Assembly: GCA_965218775.1 (NCBI GenBank)
Contig: CBDCLS010000005.1
Span: forward strand, 1,178,001-1,242,000
DNA from: CAUZIZ01 sp965218775
GTDB lineage: Bacteria > Acidobacteriota > UBA6911 > RPQK01 > JAJDTT01
Reading direction: 5' to 3'
DNA length: 64,000 nucleotides
This document shows positions 60,287-64,000 of this stretch, piece after piece. A program made the translations under genes and the position numbers. The notes beneath the pieces were generated by a model that worked only from the letters and a program-made list of their open reading frames with translations, was not told the origin of the DNA and did not search any database. Position 1 is the first letter of the stretch, and every line of letters starts with the position of its first letter.

Positions 60287-60970
60287 TCACACGGGAACCA
60301 GTTTCCCCTCCGAGATCCGTAGTCGCACATCGCAAAGGCGCGATAACTCGGCGTTGTGGGTCGCAATAAGCGAGGTCAACTTGTGACGACGGTGGACCTC
60401 AGCTAGCAAGTCATAGATTCTTTGTGAGGTATGGGGGTCCAGATTTCCGGTGGGCTCGTCCGCCAGTAGGAGTCGGGGTCGACCCGACAGAGCTCGCGCG
60501 ATCGCGACCCGCTGCTGCTCCCCACCCGACAACTCTCCTGGACGATGGTGTCCACGCGCTTCCAAACCGACCTCTCGCAGCAGCTCCCGCGCGGTCGAAG
60601 CCGCCTCTCCAAAGCTTAGGCGCCGCAGCAGAAGTGGAAACATGACATTCTCTTCCGCCGTAAACTCCGGCAAAAGGTAGTGAAACTGGAACACGAATCC
60701 CGCCACTTCGTTCCGGTATGCGGCTAAAGCTCGTCCTTGAAGCAGAGGCACATCGGTTCCTTCGAACAGAATCTCGCCCGCATCGGGCTTCTCCATCCCC
60801 CCAACCAGGTGCAGAAGTGTGCTCTTTCCGGATCCGCTGGCTCCGGTAATCGCGATCATCGCGCCTTTGTCAACATCCAGATCCAGGTCGATCAGAATGT
60901 GCAGCTGTTCCTGGCCTGATTGGAACGTCTTGGAAAGGGATCGAATCTGGAGCGCGCACCCGCTACTCAT
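60287..60970 (-). CDS. lolD: Lipoprotein-releasing ABC transporter ATPase LolD
   Basis: The 227-residue ABC ATPase has Walker A ITGASGSGKSTLLHLVGG, Q-loop region FVFQFHYLLPEFTAEEN, signature LSGGEQQRVAIARAL, Walker B LLLADEPTGNLD and a switch His in LIATHNAEL. The FHYLLPEFTA sequence is characteristic of LolD. Its start overlaps the lolC stop by 8 bases. It powers release of lipoproteins from the inner membrane. Confidence 0.94.
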   Translation of the reverse strand: MSSGCALQIRSLSKTFQSGQEQLHILIDLDLDVDKGAMIAITGASGSGKSTLLHLVGGMEKPDAGEILFEGTDVPLLQGRALAAYRNEVAGFVFQFHYLLPEFTAEENVMFPLLLRRLSFGEAASTARELLREVGLEARGHHRPGELSGGEQQRVAIARALSGRPRLLLADEPTGNLDPHTSQRIYDLLAEVHRRHKLTSLIATHNAELSRLCDVRLRISEGKLVPV

Positions 60971-62191
60971 AGCGCAGCGCCTTCACTGGATCGAGACGCG
61001 CCGCCGCCCTGGCGGGGTAGAGCGTCGCCAGAAAACTGATCAGCACCGCGACCAAAGAGACCAGCACCAAGTCAGAGACGCCCAGCTCGAAAGGAACATA
61101 GGGAATCGAGTAGACCTCGGGCTCCAGGCGGAACACCTGATAGGAATCGAAGTACCAGACTGCCAGGAAGGCCAGAAGACCTCCCAGCAAGGTACCCGCC
61201 ACCCCGATGATCAGCCCCTGGAGAATGAAAATCACGGTTACCGTGCGGGACGTCCCCCCCATTGCCGTGATTATGGCGATGTCTCGTCCCTTCTCCATGA
61301 CCATGAGGGTCAGCGTACTGACAATGTTCAGGGATGCCACCAAGACGATCAAACTGATGGCGATGAACAGCGCCAGTTTTTCCAATTCCAGCGCAGAGAA
61401 AAGAGGCCGATTCAGTTCTATCCAGGTGTTGGTGACAAAGCCATCCCCGGCAGCTTCTCGAATCCTTTCGGCTATCTCCTCCGCTGCGTAGATGTCGCTG
61501 ATTCGGAATTCCATCGCCGAGATCTCACTCGGGCCGAGAGAAAAAAAGGATTGAGCCGCTGCCAGGGGAGTCAACCCCCAATTCGCGTCGTACTCCCATA
61601 GTCCGGACTCGAAGATCGCCACCACCTCAAAATCGCGTCTCCGCAGGGCACGACCGAAAGGGGATAGCTCTCCACTCAATCCAACGATGCGGATACTCTC
61701 GCCCACCGATAGTCCCAAAGTCTGTGCCAGATCCTTTCCAAGCACGATGGCCGGCAGCGGATCCAGCTGATGAAAGCGCTCCAGACTTCCCTCGATGAGT
61801 TTCGGCGTCAGGCCAGCGAGAGAATCCTCCGACGAGCCTGCTTCGACCCCTTTCAAGACAGCTGGGTGCTGACGCAAATCACTACTGAGCAGCGCCTGAC
61901 CATAAACGGTTGGCGTGACCCGGATAACCTCAGGTATGGACTCGAACTGCGACAGGAGCTGACGAAAGTCTGGGATCGCCCGGTTCTCCATTCGAACCAG
62001 ATTGACATGGGACGTCGCACCCAGGATGCGGCTCTGGAACTCTCTCTGCAGCCCCGTGTTCAAGGCCAGGGCGATGTTCAAGGCCAGCACCCCTGCCATC
62101 ACCCCGAGGACCGATACCAGGGTAACTACAGAAACTACCGCCTGTTTGCGATGAGCGCGGAGATACCGAAAGGCAACGAAAAGCTCAAATC

Positions 62192-62195
<4 letters not shown>
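60963..62195 (-). CDS. lolC: Lipoprotein-releasing ABC transporter permease LolC/LolE
   Basis: The 410-residue permease has the family N-terminus FELFVAFRYLRAHRKQAVVS, a periplasmic MacB-like domain (residues about 45-260) and three C-terminal helices (LFIAISLIVLVASLNIVSTL, ILQGLIIGVAGTLLGGLLAF, LVSLVAVLISFLATLYPA). It ends in RLDPVKALRYE, typical of LolC/E. A single LolC/E gene suggests a homodimeric (LolF-like) transporter. Its ATG overlaps the lysS stop (ATGA). Confidence 0.93.
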
Positions 62196-63668
<1,473 letters not shown>

Positions 63669-63685
<17 letters not shown>

Positions 63686-64000
63686 GGTCCTGTGGCTCCT
63701 CTGATTGGCTCTCCAGCTGGGTCCGAATCGTGTCCAGGATACCGTTCACGAACTCCGAGGATCGTTCGGTCCCGTACTTTCTGGCAATCTCAACCGCCTC
63801 ATTGATAACCACGACCTTGGGTGTCTCTAGAAACAGAAACTCCGTGACACCCAGACGAAGCACATTGCGATCCACTGCAGCGATGCGCTCCAAGCGCCAG
63901 CGGTCTGTGTTCCGACTGATAAGGTCATCGACGGTGGAGCGACTCTCGAAGGACTTGAGGAAAAGAAGGTCGGCAAACTGACGGAGTTTGTCCGGAGCCG
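63669..64000 (-). CDS. nusB: Transcription antitermination protein NusB, C-terminal part
   Basis: The frame is open to the window edge, so the 5' end is outside. Visible are SRSTVDDLISRNTDRWRLER, then IAAVDRNVLRLGVTEFLFLE, VVINEAVEIARKYG and SSEFVNGILDTI, the standard C-terminal half of NusB. It binds boxA with NusE (S10) for rRNA antitermination. The C-terminal tail is acidic (ESQSEEPQDHESEG). Confidence 0.93.

Overview
The window reads as a chromosomal contig from a Gram-negative (diderm) bacterium, most likely an Acidobacteriota member. The basis is an outer-membrane/lipid A operon using LpxI, LolC/LolD lipoprotein export, a large (Bacillus-like) SRP RNA, exported sialidase/VCBS/DUF1080/Gfo-Idh proteins, and a secreted trypsin with a C-terminal domain of a type common in that phylum. 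The phylum is an inference from gene style; no rRNA is present.

Layout. 1-8.5 kb: housekeeping genes (UPF0182 end, A-type Fe-S carrier, moaA, redoxin, transketolase, SpoIIE phosphatase, ygfZ, UPF0173 hydrolase, alpha/beta hydrolase). 8.5-9.8 kb: an intact IS4-family element that split a once-overlapping hydrolase-folB pair. 9.8-14.3 kb: folB, DUF1080, an exported RidA-like protein, a Tat-exported Gfo/Idh oxidoreductase and an ilvD with a large in-frame deletion. 14.7-15.0 kb: SRP RNA. 15.9-24 kb: a histidine kinase, three exported sialidase-like (BNR) proteins and a VCBS/FG-GAP repeat protein. 24.4-32.5 kb: SDR, DASS permease with four RCK_C domains, malic enzyme, CorC-like protein, mmsA. 32.7 kb: tRNA-Leu(CAG), followed by about 2 kb of decayed gene fragments.

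34.7-43.9 kb is the most unusual part. A hybrid PAS histidine kinase/response regulator gene is cut by a 6,495-bp IS1595-family transposon with 26-bp perfect terminal inverted repeats and an 8-bp target duplication. Besides its transposase it carries a Panacea (DUF4065) gene overlapping a candidate toxin gene, a second overlapping pair (YwgA/Panacea-like protein plus a proteasome-beta-like Ntn hydrolase with Thr1/Asp17/Lys33), a secreted trypsin, and small proteins. Removing the element and one target copy restores the kinase frame, although the kinase has a second, independent frameshift.

44.6-64 kb: response regulator, gatB, miaA, SpoIID-like protein, then a long minus-strand cell-envelope block (transcribed right to left: nusB, lysS, lolC, lolD, clpC, bamA, skp, fabZ, lpxA, lpxI, Gfo/Idh). 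lpxD is missing from its usual place between skp and fabZ, which is filled by palindromic repeats.

The window is also rich in non-coding palindromic repeats, with at least five families. One 180-bp family occurs five times. Another has a conserved core but different self-complementary arms in each copy; one copy reaches into the 5' end of bamA and another supplies the clpC stop codon. Several elements end at, or provide, stop codons of neighbouring genes.
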